Shown here one piece after another: positions 46,101 through 57,021 of a DNA stretch of 64,000 bases (position 1 is its first letter; each line of letters begins with the position of its first letter). The position numbers and the translations under genes were made by a program. The stretch comes from Diatrype stigma (lineage: Eukaryota; Ascomycota; Sordariomycetes; Xylariales; Diatrypaceae), in assembly GCA_022225965.2 (NCBI GenBank), contig JAKJXP020000032.1, forward strand, positions 248,001 through 312,000, given 5' to 3'. Below the pieces are notes generated by a model. The model did not search any database. It was not told the DNA's origin and saw only the letters and a list, made by a program, of their open reading frames with translations.

Positions 46101-48213
46101 CACGTTTGCCATGACATGAGACAAAACATGCACATGTCTGTCGCAATCACCGTCGCAGTCATCACCATCGAACCAGGGCGGGCCGACAGCTCCCTCGTCC
46201 TCTCCTATCCTCTTCATCTTTTGTTTCCCACAAGTCGGAGGCAGTGCGGCCAACTGCACGAACATACCCCCAGCATCCCGGGCGAGATCCCTCCGCAGCC
46301 CCTGCTGTACGACCCGTCCATCGTCCAGAACATAAACGCGGTCACTGTCGCGAATCTGCGCCACGTCGTGCGTGATGATAATGGTGGTGCGGCCGCGGCG
46401 CCAGCGCCGGATCTCCTCGCGGATGCGGTTCCGCGACGCTGGGTCGAGCCCGCTCGTGGCCTCGTCCAGCACCAGCACCGGCGTGTCGCGCAGCCGTGCC
46501 CGCGCCAGCGCCACCCGCTGCTTCTGCCCGCCGCTGAGGTCGTGGCCGGTATGCGGCCCCACCCGCGTGGCGAAGCCGCGAGGCAGGCTGGCGATCGTCT
46601 CGCCCAGGAGCGCGAAGTCGCAACAGGCGTTGATGTCTATGGCGTCCTCCTGTTGCGGCACTTCTCCGGAAGTCGGGTCCTGGCTAGGATCATGTGGGTT
46701 ACTGCTGCTGCCGAGCGCGATGTTCATGTAGAAGCTGTCGTCGAACAGGACGCTGGTCTGCTGGACGAGCGTGATGTTGCGCCGGACCCATTCCGCATCT
46801 AGCGTCTGCAGGCTCTCGCCGTCGATGAGGATGTCGCCGGACAGCGGCTCGTAGAACTTGAGCAGCAGGTTTCCAAGGGTGCTCTTCCCCGAGCCGCTTC
46901 GGCCGACTATGAAGCATCGCTCTCCCGCTGGAATAGAGAGGGATGCTTTCTTGATGACGGTGCTGTGTGGGTTGGACGGGTATGCGAAGGTCACCTGGAT
47001 CGACGTTAGTATGTATCGCTGCATGACCACCGGGAGTCACCACAGAGGGTACATGATGGGTTGGAAAAGCTTACCGACTTGATCTCAATGTCGCCAGCGC
47101 ACGTATGCGGCTTGTGAGTCCCCTTCATGCGCCGGATCTTGCGCCCGTCGTGGGTGGTGTCATCCTCCACGATACGGCTTAATTCTTGTCCTGCCGACAT
47201 GCCTTTGACCAGTAACAGGTACATGGGGACGAAGCGCTCGATTGTCTGCAGTGCGGCTAGAGCACTATAAAAGGCTGTCAAGACATCGCCGGGACTGACA
47301 CCATCGTTCACTAGGGTAACACCGTAGTAAAACCCCATGACGAACATACACTCGATCCACAGCTTGACGAAACCGTGTTGGGAGGCACTGATCCTCGCCT
47401 GGACCAGGAAATGGTTCATCATCCGACCGAGGGATAGGGCGTATTGTGAGGTTTCGTATTCCAGTCCGTTGAAAACCTTCACGATGTCGATAGCAAGGAT
47501 GGCAGCCGTTATGTGTTTAGAGGCAAAGGACAGCTCCTCATGCTGTGCCTGTATCGCGGGTCTGAGCTTCCAGCTGAGCCCTTTCAGGATAGCGAGTGAG
47601 ACAGGGCCTGTGGCTAGGATGATGGTGGTGAGCTTGGGAGAGAAGTAAAAGGCGACGACCAGATTGCCCAATGCTGTAGCTATGTCCGTAGCCAACGAGC
47701 CAAGAGCAACGGATGTGGCCGTTTGGACCTCTCGCGTTTGTCTGATCGGATGTTAGCAAGCAGCAACGCAAAACAACGGGATCATTGCAAGGGAAATTAG
47801 ACGCACGCTTGAATTCTCACGAGTAGACTAGAGATCCCATGTTCCTGACAGTCAAACCACGCCATCTCCTTCCCGAGGAGAGCAGAGAAGGTCTTGATTC
47901 GAATCTGTCGAGCCTGCTGCTCCCCAAACGTGACCCAAGCGAATCGGAATGCGAAGTTGAACAGCCATCCCAACGTCCCTGCAATGCCGAGAATCATGCA
48001 CCAGAAGGATATAGTGTCGCTGGTCTCTTGCCCCGACACATCGCCGCACCCGAATTTCGCGATGGCGACGAACACCTTCCCCAGAATGATAGCTAGTGCT
48101 GTCTTGAGACTGCTGACGACTAGCGCCGAGACCAATCCCAACGCGAGGATCCCGCAATGTCGCCATGTTGAGAAGGCGAACAGGTGGCGGAAAGATGGTC
48201 TTTCCTGGGTCAT
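43101..48213 (-). CDS. Full-size ABCB-type ABC transporter, Ste6-like, with an in-frame amber codon between halves
   Basis: Architecture TMD1-NBD1-linker-TMD2-NBD2. Exons are 48213..47807, 47741..47075 and 46994..43101. The first two introns have donors GTGCGT and GTAAGC with branch sites CTAACA and ACTAACG and restore RIQAQTREVQTATS and DIEIKSVTFAYPSNP. NBD1 has Walker A GRSGSGKST, signature LSGGQKQRVALARA, Walker B VLVLDEATSGLD and THD. NBD2 has GPSGCGKST, LSGGQAQRVCIARA, LLVLDEPTSALD and ATHN. Both sites look catalytic. The order, size and N-terminal PSFRHLFAFST block resemble fungal a-factor pheromone exporters (Ste6/AtrD), though a multidrug role is possible. A TAG at 45866-45864 lies in the linker after 734 codons; 920 codons follow in the same frame. 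I found no strong intron that removes it. NBD2 carries a 60-residue low-complexity insertion before the H-loop. Confidence 0.82.
45072..45112 (+). repeat. G-rich run with quadruplex potential in coding DNA
   Basis: At least four runs of three to seven G on the plus strand, with short spacers, in the part of the ABC transporter gene that encodes a Pro/Ser-rich loop of the second membrane domain. The G-rich strand is the template strand. Confidence 0.7.
45864..45866 (-). other. In-frame TAG in the ABC transporter linker
   Basis: Single amber codon between NBD1 and TMD2, in a frame that is open for 376 codons before it (third exon) and 920 codons after it. The following base is G. No GTRNGT donor lies in the 150 bases upstream; the best intron that would remove it (GTACCG to CGAG, 141 nt) has a poor acceptor. 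Confidence 0.85.
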
Positions 48214-49016
48214 TATCTACCTGGTAGGCCTTGGTCAACAGTCTATGTTTCCGATGCCGATTTGATGTATAGGTATCTCCTCTACCAAGTTGCCTTCAAG
48301 AAGCTGCTTCTGTAGTTTATATAGTCAAAACTGTGCTGTGTTAGTTAGAGCGATTGATTTGGCTGGAATCCGGGTGCATGCTGCTCTCTAGATATGGTGG
48401 TTCGGGTCATGTGTTGCTATTACATATGTACCTAGGTATGCTTGTTTCGTACTGGCACACATGATACGACTGTGGAAGTAAACAACATTTAAGGGGGGGC
48501 CGAGGGCTCCGCTGCCGAGCAACGGGTCCATCTACAGGTGTCGGGAGCACCCATTGTAGGAAGTACCTTACAAGAGACCCGAAAGGACACACCCAATGTG
48601 ATTCAGAAGTACTTTAGTGTATTAGTGGTTCATGCCATTCTCTTTATTTTCCTCCTTGTCTTAAAGCATATACATTGCACCTCAGTTCATCTTTGGCTTG
48701 CGTCGACAGATCCTCAATGTGATGGCACTGGACAAGGTGAACGTACCGGGTCAGGGACATGAGGGGACCACAGGAGAAATCCGAATAACCAAAGGATCTG
48801 AATAATTGAAAGTTCCATTTATTGTGCATATAGGACCTGATGTCCTGCGCTCGAATTTGTCATGTCTGTGACCATAAAACCCTACACCCGCAGCTGTGGT
48901 ACGCACGAAAAGGAGATCTGAGAGCAAGGGAACTGGAAACATATAATAACAACTAGAGCTAGGACCTCAAACGTAATATGCAACTATTACGATCGCAAGA
49001 CGTACTTCCATTCATA
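48214..49016. other. Intergenic, upstream of the ABC transporter
   Basis: About 0.8 kb that should include the ABC transporter promoter. No gene seen. Confidence 0.5.
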
Positions 49017-49559
49017 TCAAAAAAAGCCCTGTTCGACCAAAGGTTCCGGACCGTGTAACACCTCACCATCCATAATACCGTGGACGTAGGCTGAACCCAC
49101 CAGTCTCCAAGTCCCTGAAGCCGAAGTCACCAGTGTAGGCTCATTTTGAAGGTTGATTGGGATGTCAGGTGAACGCAGTATCAAAGGTACTGGACTACCG
49201 TACAGTAACACGACAGCATCCCCTTTCTGTGTATCGGGTTAACATCTGGCGAAACGATTCTTTTCCGTCACACAAAACGTCCAACCAGCCAATGAATTGA
49301 ACTGCTCTGACCATTTGAGGCAATGCATGATTGTCTTTTCCGAGTCTTCAGCCGGCACGGTGCTGCGGGGCTGATCACTCTGGCTTTGACATCTCCATTT
49401 GAGATAAAGTGCTCGGTAATCCGCTGTTTGCGCCGCGGACAGACGAGCATGAGTTTGGTTGAATGTAGTAAAATCGTCATCAAAGAGAAGTATTTGCCAA
49501 AAGGCATCAATGGTATCTTCTCCAGTCGCATAGTGACTCGTAAGACATCCTTCTGGCTC
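49017..49559 (-). pseudogene. C-terminal relic of a heterokaryon-incompatibility (HET) protein
   Basis: One minus-strand frame of 181 codons, interrupted by a TAA at 49241-49239 and preceded by an in-frame TAG at 49562-49560. It shows the hallmarks of the C-terminal half of HET-domain proteins: ATGEDTIDAFWQILL, then GWTFCVTEKNRFARC, then after the stop TQKGDAVVLLYGSPVPLILR, and finally TWRLVGSAYVHGIMDGEVL near the end. The N-terminal HET domain itself is not found upstream. HET proteins trigger cell death after fusion of incompatible hyphae and evolve by rapid gain and loss, so a broken remnant is a common outcome. It is not expected to make a working product. Confidence 0.75.
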
Positions 49560-49955
49560 CTAGTCTCTAACACGGGATGATACGAGCATCAGATTTTCGG
49601 CATAAGTAAATGTACCAGCTTTGAATGCATGAATCCCGGATTCTTCTCGGCGGCGGCGTAAATACTTGGTCCGGAAGCTTCCTCACACCGGAGCAGAAGC
49701 GAGATAACTGTGTATATAGGTCCTTAATAATACAAGTACAACCCCTATTTGATACGGTAAAGTAACAATTACAACGTTGTTATCTCCTAGGTATAATTTC
49801 GTAATCAACTGTCATGATAGACTCCGCGGAAAGGCAACAGTGATCATGTATTGTCTTGTACAATACGTATGCTGCTAACAGTTTCCACGGCCTCGGGAAA
49901 CGAAGACGCCTGCAAGCATGGACCATAGAGCTGTCAGTGGTATGTGGTATTTACA
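49560..49955. other. Intergenic between HET relic and PBDC1 homologue
   Basis: About 0.4 kb. No gene or HET-domain remnant recognised. Confidence 0.5.
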
Positions 49956-50646
49956 CTATTTGGATCCCTTCTCGGCCTGGGCCTTTTCGTATATCCAATC
50001 GTTCAATCCGGCTCTGTTTCTTGCGATCTCGACAGCGTAGAACTGCATGCGGGGAACTGGGTTGGAGACAAGTCAGCTCTACCTCCCGTGGCCAAAGATC
50101 GTAGCCTTGGACTTCGTCTGGCAGGATAGGGTAATGTCATACCAAATATGGTGGTGTGCTCCTCGTATTCAAACTGCGGGCCCGTCCTCAGAATGGTTCC
50201 GAAGTTGTAGTCGTCGACCTTCTTCTCGTAGGCCATCATGAACTTCCGCCACCGCTCCTTGCCGGCCTTGCTCTTCATCTCGTCCTCCTTGATGGTCTCG
50301 GCCGGGTCGAAGTCGGGGAAGTCCTTCTTCAGATGCTCGTAAATATCATCATCGTACTTGGTCAGCCGTAGTGCCGAACCCCTGACTTTTCCGAGAATGG
50401 CCCAATATGTCTCGAGATGTTGGACCGCTAGAACGGCGCGAAAAGGGACCATTAGCAGGTATACGCAGCATGAGCCCAGGAGCGATCATGTATACCTTTT
50501 ACGGAGAACTGCTTCTCGATCTGGCGTACAGCGGATTAGTCAAGCTGAGGGCCGGTGGCGATCATTGCTGTGGTTTTCCTTACATCCTCAAAGTTGTCCG
50601 CATTGTCTGCGTCGAAATTCTTCGGTACGGGGCCATTGAGCGCCAT
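49956..50646 (-). CDS. PBDC1 / Ypl225w homologue, 157 aa, 4 exons
   Basis: Exons are 50646..50584, 50520..50496, 50427..50143 and 50056..49956, total 474 nt; the second exon is only 25 nt. The protein starts MALNGPVPKNFDADNADNFED and shows the family core: AVQHLETYWAIL, LRLTKYDDDIYEHLKKDFPDFD, KERWRKFMMAYEKKVDDYNFGTILR, and FVPRMQFYAVEIARNRAGLND. These line up with human PBDC1 and yeast Ypl225w. The family was annotated as 'polysaccharide biosynthesis domain', but work on the yeast protein points to a ribosome-linked chaperone for elongation factor eEF1A. Donors are GTAAGG, GTATAC and GTATGA; the phases work for all junctions. Small acidic cytosolic protein, no signal peptide. Confidence 0.9.
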
Positions 50647-52672
50647 TTTCTGGTGTGGTTGTCTTGTAAGTCTGTCCGATACCGAATCGTATGAAGGAAT
50701 TACAAGGTATCGCTGCTGAGAGGCTTTTGGCTTTGAGGCGTTCGTCTTGGAAAATAAAAGAATTCTGAAGTGCCCCGCGGTTTGCAATGCGATGCGATGC
50801 GATTCGATGCAATGCGACACCTAGCGTAGGATAGCGCAAGCTCTGACTCTGACGTTGATGGAGGGGCACCTCAACCTCACAGACCTTACAGAGGGGCTGA
50901 GGGGCAGCGGCTGAGGGGCACAAGGGGCAGCTACTATCACATAGTACAGTGGGTTCCTTACCTACCTAGACTCGGCAGCTAACTGACCACTGACCAGCTA
51001 ACTAGCCGCTATCAGCTAAGGAAGAAGCCGATATGTGCTAAACCGGCCTACTAACTTATTTGTAGATGCTGGTTATAACCCTATCTGATGGAATAGTGAA
51101 TTATGTAGCCCTGGATACCTAGGTAACCATAGTATGCAACTGATAGGTAGTATGGATAACTATCTCTACATAGTACAGTGCGTGCGTGCCATTAATTTGT
51201 TCACAGTTTGACAGCCGCCGTCACTGTTCGAGATAGCATCATTCGGCATCCAGGTTATATGATTACGAGGTCTTCTGGGAATTTCTACTTGACCCAACAA
51301 TACTGAGAGAACAATTATATCGAGGCTTATGTTAGCAGTGCCTTTGACCAGAAGTACCAAAGTGAACTGAATCGTATTATGCTTTGTTCTTGATGGATAG
51401 GTGGATTGAAGGAAGATACTTCATACAGACGTCTTGAAAAGTAGGTAGAGAGGCTGGGTTCCCAGTTGTCTCGATCTGATATACGTGACGCTAGCTGGCA
51501 AATTTACCAAAATAAGGAAAGAAACGCATTGTACCTTCGAATGTGATCAAATCCATGGATCCGAGACGACACCTGCATGATGCAGTTGGCGCCTGGATAT
51601 TCCGTATTGGGGCAGTGGGTGTTACTAGGTATTTCCAAGCTATAGAAATGACAGGATTACTGATGTCAGCGGCTGCAATAGTGATCCAGGTCACCCCCAA
51701 TTGAATGCCCATGTCCATAATGTATCATCACCGTTCAGCGGCGAAGTATTATTGATCGCCTTGATTTACCGTATTCTCCGCGAAACCTGTTCGAGCATCC
51801 ATCCACCCGTCAGTTCCAATGGCATATCGCCTACTCTAAGAGCTATGTTGGTAATAATATAGGACTCCCGTTAAGGCCGTCGGTAGCTGAGACCTCACGC
51901 TACCTTCCCTTTCAAGCCCGACTGCTCCCCGACACCCCTGACCCTTACCCCTGGGCTGCCCTGGCTCAGCACCGCTGCTGAAGGAACATACTGCAACCCT
52001 ACGAGCTATAACAGCAGCATATCTCGCTGGTTAATGCGAAAGTAGGACTAGAGCTGCCAGACATCTTCCCGTCGTCGGCTATATTCTCACTGCATGCATG
52101 CAGCTAGGAATTGGGATCGCCTGGTGAGAGGCAGGGAAGGAAGAGGTAGGTAGGTATACCGATCCTTCGGGTATACACCATGGATCATCCATCGGCCCTC
52201 AGCCTGCTGTCCAGCTCGCAGTCCAGCTTGCAGTCCAGGTACCCAAATCCCGGTAAGTGTATGTGTGTGTGTGTGTGACGACACCATAGGATAAAGGATT
52301 TGTTCTGTACGAATTACGGCCCGGAAAAGTCGCACCCACGTAGGGGGGGAGGGGGTGGTCGGCAGCTAACCTCTTCTGTTTCAGACGGGGGCTGTTCTAG
52401 GCTGTCCGGGGATCTGTCGCGATACCTCCAACCTCCAAGTCCGGATGTGCCCGTATAGTAAGCAGCTTATATCTGGCTATGAATATGTAGCCGACCATCT
52501 TGGCCTGTCTGGGGACTGGTTTCCTTTACCTTAGCCCCATTACCACCCCTTTGGGTCTCGGCACTTCCCTTCCCTCCCCTTCTCCTTATATACGGCCTAA
52601 ACGTCGATCTGGACCAAAAGTCCGCACGCACGCACGCTGGACGCGTTCCTCGTAGATCGCCCCCTTTTCACT
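50647..52672. other. Intergenic between divergent PBDC1 and lectin genes
   Basis: About 2 kb without a credible gene. It contains a CA/TG microsatellite at 52262-52277, GATGCGATGCGATTCGATG-type repeats at 50788-50812 and GAGGGGC repeats at 50860-50925 next to the PBDC1 start. Confidence 0.5.
52262..52277. repeat. (TG)8 microsatellite
   Basis: Plain dinucleotide repeat about 400 bases upstream of the lectin-like gene. Confidence 0.9.
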
Positions 52673-54395
52673 ATGAGCTTCAGCTTCGGAGGCAGCAGCA
52701 TCACACCGGCATTGACACTGGTAGTATGGTTATGGCTGCTGCCGGCTTTGGTCCACGGCGATGCAATCAACGCCTGGATCGTGGATGCGCTTGAGTTCCC
52801 TCATGTTGTGATGCATGATGATGCTGCCGGCAAGATTTTCTATAGTCTCTGCAATAGCTCCAGTGCCCCTATATTCCCGGCCGATGAGTCGGCGGCTTTC
52901 GATCTCAAGTTCCCTCCCCTGAATGGGACCGGTGTTGCTGGGTTTGGATATACGGATACAACCCACGGTATCACAGTACGTGCTACTCCATATACTAGAT
53001 AGGCAATGGTCATTTGATACTCATGATCCTATGTGTGGTCTAGGCGCAGTTCTTCTACCAGACCGACGATGGTGGCATTGTGGATGCGAGCTTCTATTGC
53101 GATTCGGCTACAGGGAAATACACGCCGAGCGACAAGCAATGGGTCGTATCTACCGGCGTAGAAGGTCTTCCCGCGATCCGACAGCCGAGTAGCATCGAGG
53201 CTCTCCCAATGGGCGCATCGGCCGGACAGCGCATCTACTTCCGAGATGCGGATAACCAACCCGCCGTGTTAGGGTACCACCCGGATTTTGAGAAGTGGCA
53301 ATTTGACGGCTATGTCCTCCAGACCAACCTTTCTTCGTATTCCGGTTCCATCGGTGCTGCTATACTGGACACCCAGAACGTCACACTTGCTCTGGCTGTT
53401 GGCAACGACATAGGCATAAGCCGGTTGGGAGAGAGTGACTGGATATTGAGTACGTTCTCTAGCAGTGATCGACTCCAACGCTGGTCTCATCTTAGCTGAC
53501 CAATTTCATAGCTGGGCTTCCTGTACCTATATTCGCCGATCCCCAGGATGGGAGCGAGGACGTTGTTCGCATGACGAACGAAACGGATCCCGGAAATTTC
53601 ACGCTATGGCTGAACCAAACCGACTCCCAAGACTGGTCATTAGATGCCTTCGACAGCTCTGCCGTGAATCTCGGGGTGGCTTTCAGTGCTAGGGGGACCC
53701 TCAGCGTGTTCTATATCGGCGACAACGGCGTGCTGCACCAGATCAACCAGACCGACCGGGCGGATGACAGCTGGAACAGGGCGGAACAGCAGGGCCCCGA
53801 ACGTTGGCCTGTGGCCGATGTCGACAATGCTAACTTCGGGATGGCACAAGACTTCAGCAACGACAAGATATGGATATACTATATGAGCGGCGAGAGCATG
53901 ACCCAGATCTACCAGTCGAGCAGCGGTGTATGGGAACTCGCAGTCGCCCTGGCGCGATCGTCAAACGATACATCTCAGGACACGGCCAACGGAGGAAGCA
54001 ATCCCACAGATGGCGGAGAGGGCAGCAGCAGGAATGAGGGCATGGCTAGGGGGGTCAGAATCGGTGTCGGGATAGGCATCAGCCTCGGGGTCCTGGCTCT
54101 CGGCGGCATCATCGGCACGCTCTCCTGGTACTGCCGTCGTAGGACGGCTAGAAACAACATCGCGGAGCTACCGGGGTCCATTCGGGGGGCTAGGAGCCCC
54201 GCACATCCGACTGAGAACCAGTGGGGGGCATCGCGCGACCAGCAGCGGTATCCGGTGGAGAAGCACGGCGACGAGCTGTTCGAGTTGCCTCTCCAGGGCC
54301 AGAGGCACGAGATGGAAAATACACAGCTAAGCGAGCTTCCAGACGATGTAGTCTATGAAATGCCTGGGGATACGTTCTTACGGCCACAGACATGA
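52673..54395 (+). CDS. Membrane-anchored fucose-lectin-like protein, 530 aa, 3 exons
   Basis: Exons are 52673..52975, 53044..53449 and 53512..54395, total 1593 nt; both donors are GTACGT and the phases fit. The N-terminus (residues about 5-29) is a signal peptide ending at VHG. The ectodomain has repeated blades of about 45-50 residues with Trp/Tyr-rich ends (QIYFRDADNQPAVLGYHP-like, DDSWNRAEQQG, IWIYYMSGESMTQIYQ), as in the six-bladed AAL-type fungal fucose-specific lectins. A Gly/Ser-rich linker leads to a transmembrane helix near residues 420-445 (IGVGIGISLGVLALGGIIGT) with a YCRRR stop-transfer signal and a cytosolic tail of about 80 residues. Likely a cell-surface glycan-binding protein. 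Individual sugar-binding residues cannot be verified by eye, so specificity is open. Confidence 0.78.
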
Positions 54396-55442
54396 TCATC
54401 CTGTCAACCCTATCACTATAGGTATCACGAATGGATGTTATGGTTCTATGATTACCTATAAGCCTCATTGTCGTGCTCAAATCGAGCCCGTCTACGCGGC
54501 TTACTGTCTTGATTGGGCAATTCGAGTCTAGTACTCGGATGCCATATTCACTACTGTAGGATTCTGGAGGTTCAAACTACCGATACTAACCCTCTGTTCA
54601 CAGAGTGTAAGAACAAGACAGTAATCAGACGATCCACTCGCGGAGTTCTCACCCCACTTTACTCACGCTTTAGCTTTTTATCTGGAGGGGCAAGCTGAAG
54701 TAGGACTCACGATTGCACTGCCGGTCCAAGTTTGCCTGTAAGGCTTGCATGTCTACGTATCTCGGGTTGTTGGCTGCATGCTGACCTGTGAATGTAACCC
54801 GAAGAAAAATTCAGACAGCCACCCTGTGAAACCCTCTGGCTACCAGGTCCTGCATGTGATGTTTGGGTCGAGCCAGGTAAGTCTGAGCAAGAAGTCGTGG
54901 CCAATCATATGGATAATGCATGATAAAAATGAAATTTCGAGTGATTTCCTAACGACGTGCCCAGTGGGTGGTGCTCTCCTACGCTCGTACATATGTCTGA
55001 TTTGATGTACCGCTTGTTTTCAGCTTCACCTGCCGTGTAACACTGACGATAACTACAGCTAGTAGTATTCGGAGACCCCCCTCACTTGAAATGTCTCAAA
55101 TGTTGAAAGAACGGACACCGACACCTTAACAAAAAACAGCAACCCTGAGTTATTCGCAGGCTACTTTCTGGTACTCGTCCCTAGTTGTTCTAGGAAGTAC
55201 ACGACGAGATTAGGTCATCTTACTCAAATCCCAGCATTCCCGAGTCCCCTCCCATTATATCTTCCAGCCAGTGTCGCTTGCCGGTACATGTTGATAATGT
55301 AGCCGCGATGCAATGATATACCGTAACCCAAACCGGACGCCGAACCCTCAAAACGCCATGGCGCTTGCTGTCATCAGATATATGTAGACATCATCCGAGA
55401 ACCCAACCTTTCACCTAACGTGCTGTGCGTAGCTGAGAAGCC
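54396..55442. other. Intergenic between convergent genes, nothing seen
   Basis: About 1 kb between the lectin gene (+) and the small membrane protein gene (-), containing their 3' flanks. No gene or repeat recognised. Confidence 0.5.
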
Positions 55443-55978
55443 TCAATGCTCCCTCGCTCTCTGCATAGCCTCTTGAAACCTCATATTCGCAGGCGTGGGC
55501 TGATGCTGTGACGCTCCGGGGGCAGGCCTGGACTTCATCAGGTTCGTGCTGTCACAATAAGCATAGTCCATGGCGTCGAACGTGGCCGTCCCTTCGCGGG
55601 CAAGGATCGTCGCTCCCCTCGAAGCCAGCTGCGAACCGATATAGTAGGTTGCTGTATCATTGCCAGATGGTCAGCCTGTGATCTTGGTGGTATTGGATGC
55701 GCTTCTCGAATGGGTGGGGGTGGGCTGCTATGTGTGAAGGTAGAGAGGGACAAGAACAACAACAATTGAACACTAACCTAGCCCTGCGGCAGCGATTACA
55801 GGTACGGCTCTGCAGGAGGAAAGTCTGTTAGCATCCTCGGCTTGGATAGGGGGGCGATGGTGAGCAATGTTTACCTTGCTGATTGGGGTAGTCTCCTTGA
55901 CGTGGTTCTAGCCACCCTGGAAATCTCAGGTTGGAAGTCGAATTGAGGGAGGTTGAGACCGTAGGAGTTAGTCGTCAT
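55443..55978 (-). CDS. Unrecognised small single-span protein, 114 aa, 3 exons
   Basis: Not recognised. Exons are 55978..55875, 55809..55778 and 55651..55443, total 345 nt, with phases 2 and 1 matched exactly. Donors are GTAAAC and GTTAGT, and acceptors CTGCAG and TACAG, the last preceded by a CTGAC branch word. The protein begins MTTNSYGLNLPQFDFQPE, then an Arg/Ser/Thr-rich stretch (RVARTTSRRLPQSAR), one hydrophobic segment (AVPVIAAAGLATYYIGSQLA, residues 36-55) and a soluble C-terminus with TATFDAMDYAYCDSTNL and NMRFQEAMQRAREH. The basic stretch before a single helix would suit an inner mitochondrial membrane protein, but that is inference. It lies between the lectin-like gene and the LPMO gene, with no link to either. 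No single exon is long enough to be noticed as an open frame. Confidence 0.65.
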
Positions 55979-57021
55979 GTTGGTTAGGATTTATGTGTTA
56001 ATCACGACTTGAGGTTTTGTCTTCAGCAGCGGAAATTGGCTTTGAAGATATGGAGACGATTGCGACTCGAATGAAGGCTTGGTAGTAGTTGTTGTTGATG
56101 ATCGGTAGAGTTATTGAAGAGAATAGTCTGTATTACAGTACAATATATATATCTATTGATGCCTTGGGTGAAGCCTAGACATGTCTGTGCAGATATATAT
56201 ATCCAACAGCTACGCAACTCCATTCTCAGCACAACCTCCGCGCGATGAACCCCACGATATATTGATAGTAAGGGGTTGCGGAGAGTTCGAGGACGGCTAT
56301 GTTCGATGGTGGCATGTCATCGGTCAGTTGCGGCTTGTCGCCATCGCCCGATAATCAAATCGTGGGATGATTGATGGCACAGTGGGGACGGCCCTAGACA
56401 CAGGCGCTGTCAACACCCGAGACTGGCCATTCCGGCTTCTCTAATTGGCTGGGACAGAGTGCTCTCATAAGGGATTGTAACCTTGACTGTTCTCAATCGC
56501 CCGATATCACATGGTTCCGACAAGCTTGCACCGGTGGGCGGGATAAATGGGTCTATGACAGGCAAGATGGACTCCCAGAGCCAGAGACCAAGTTTCACAT
56601 GTACGCACTGAACTGCCCGAAGTACCCCGCTACGATAAATCCATATGTGCTAGTTAATAAAGAGAAATGTCCTGTCTATGTGCGACAGTTCATCTACCCC
56701 TCGCGATTGATGGCATGACAAGGACAAGAGCCCGCGCATTGATGAGACATGGAGGGTCACATACTCACAGATTTAGTCATGACATGGCGGGGAGACGTTC
56801 AAGAAGGGTGGAACTCCGTAATATATACAGTTGAACACTGATAGGTAGCTTGAAACCCCCTATTCACCCCTATTATAAGATTTAGGACTACGTCCCCACT
56901 TCGACTGTCCAACTGGCATGACCCCCCATAGCTCAGCAACCTCGGCAGTACTTATTCTTGACTCTAGAGAAGTGTCAACACCAACCTAATCACAATAGAT
57001 GGTACTATGGGTCATGGTGAC
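55979..57021. other. Intergenic, no gene seen
   Basis: About 1 kb between the small-protein gene and the LPMO gene, both read on the minus strand. It includes the 3' flank of the LPMO gene. No repeat recognised. Confidence 0.5.
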
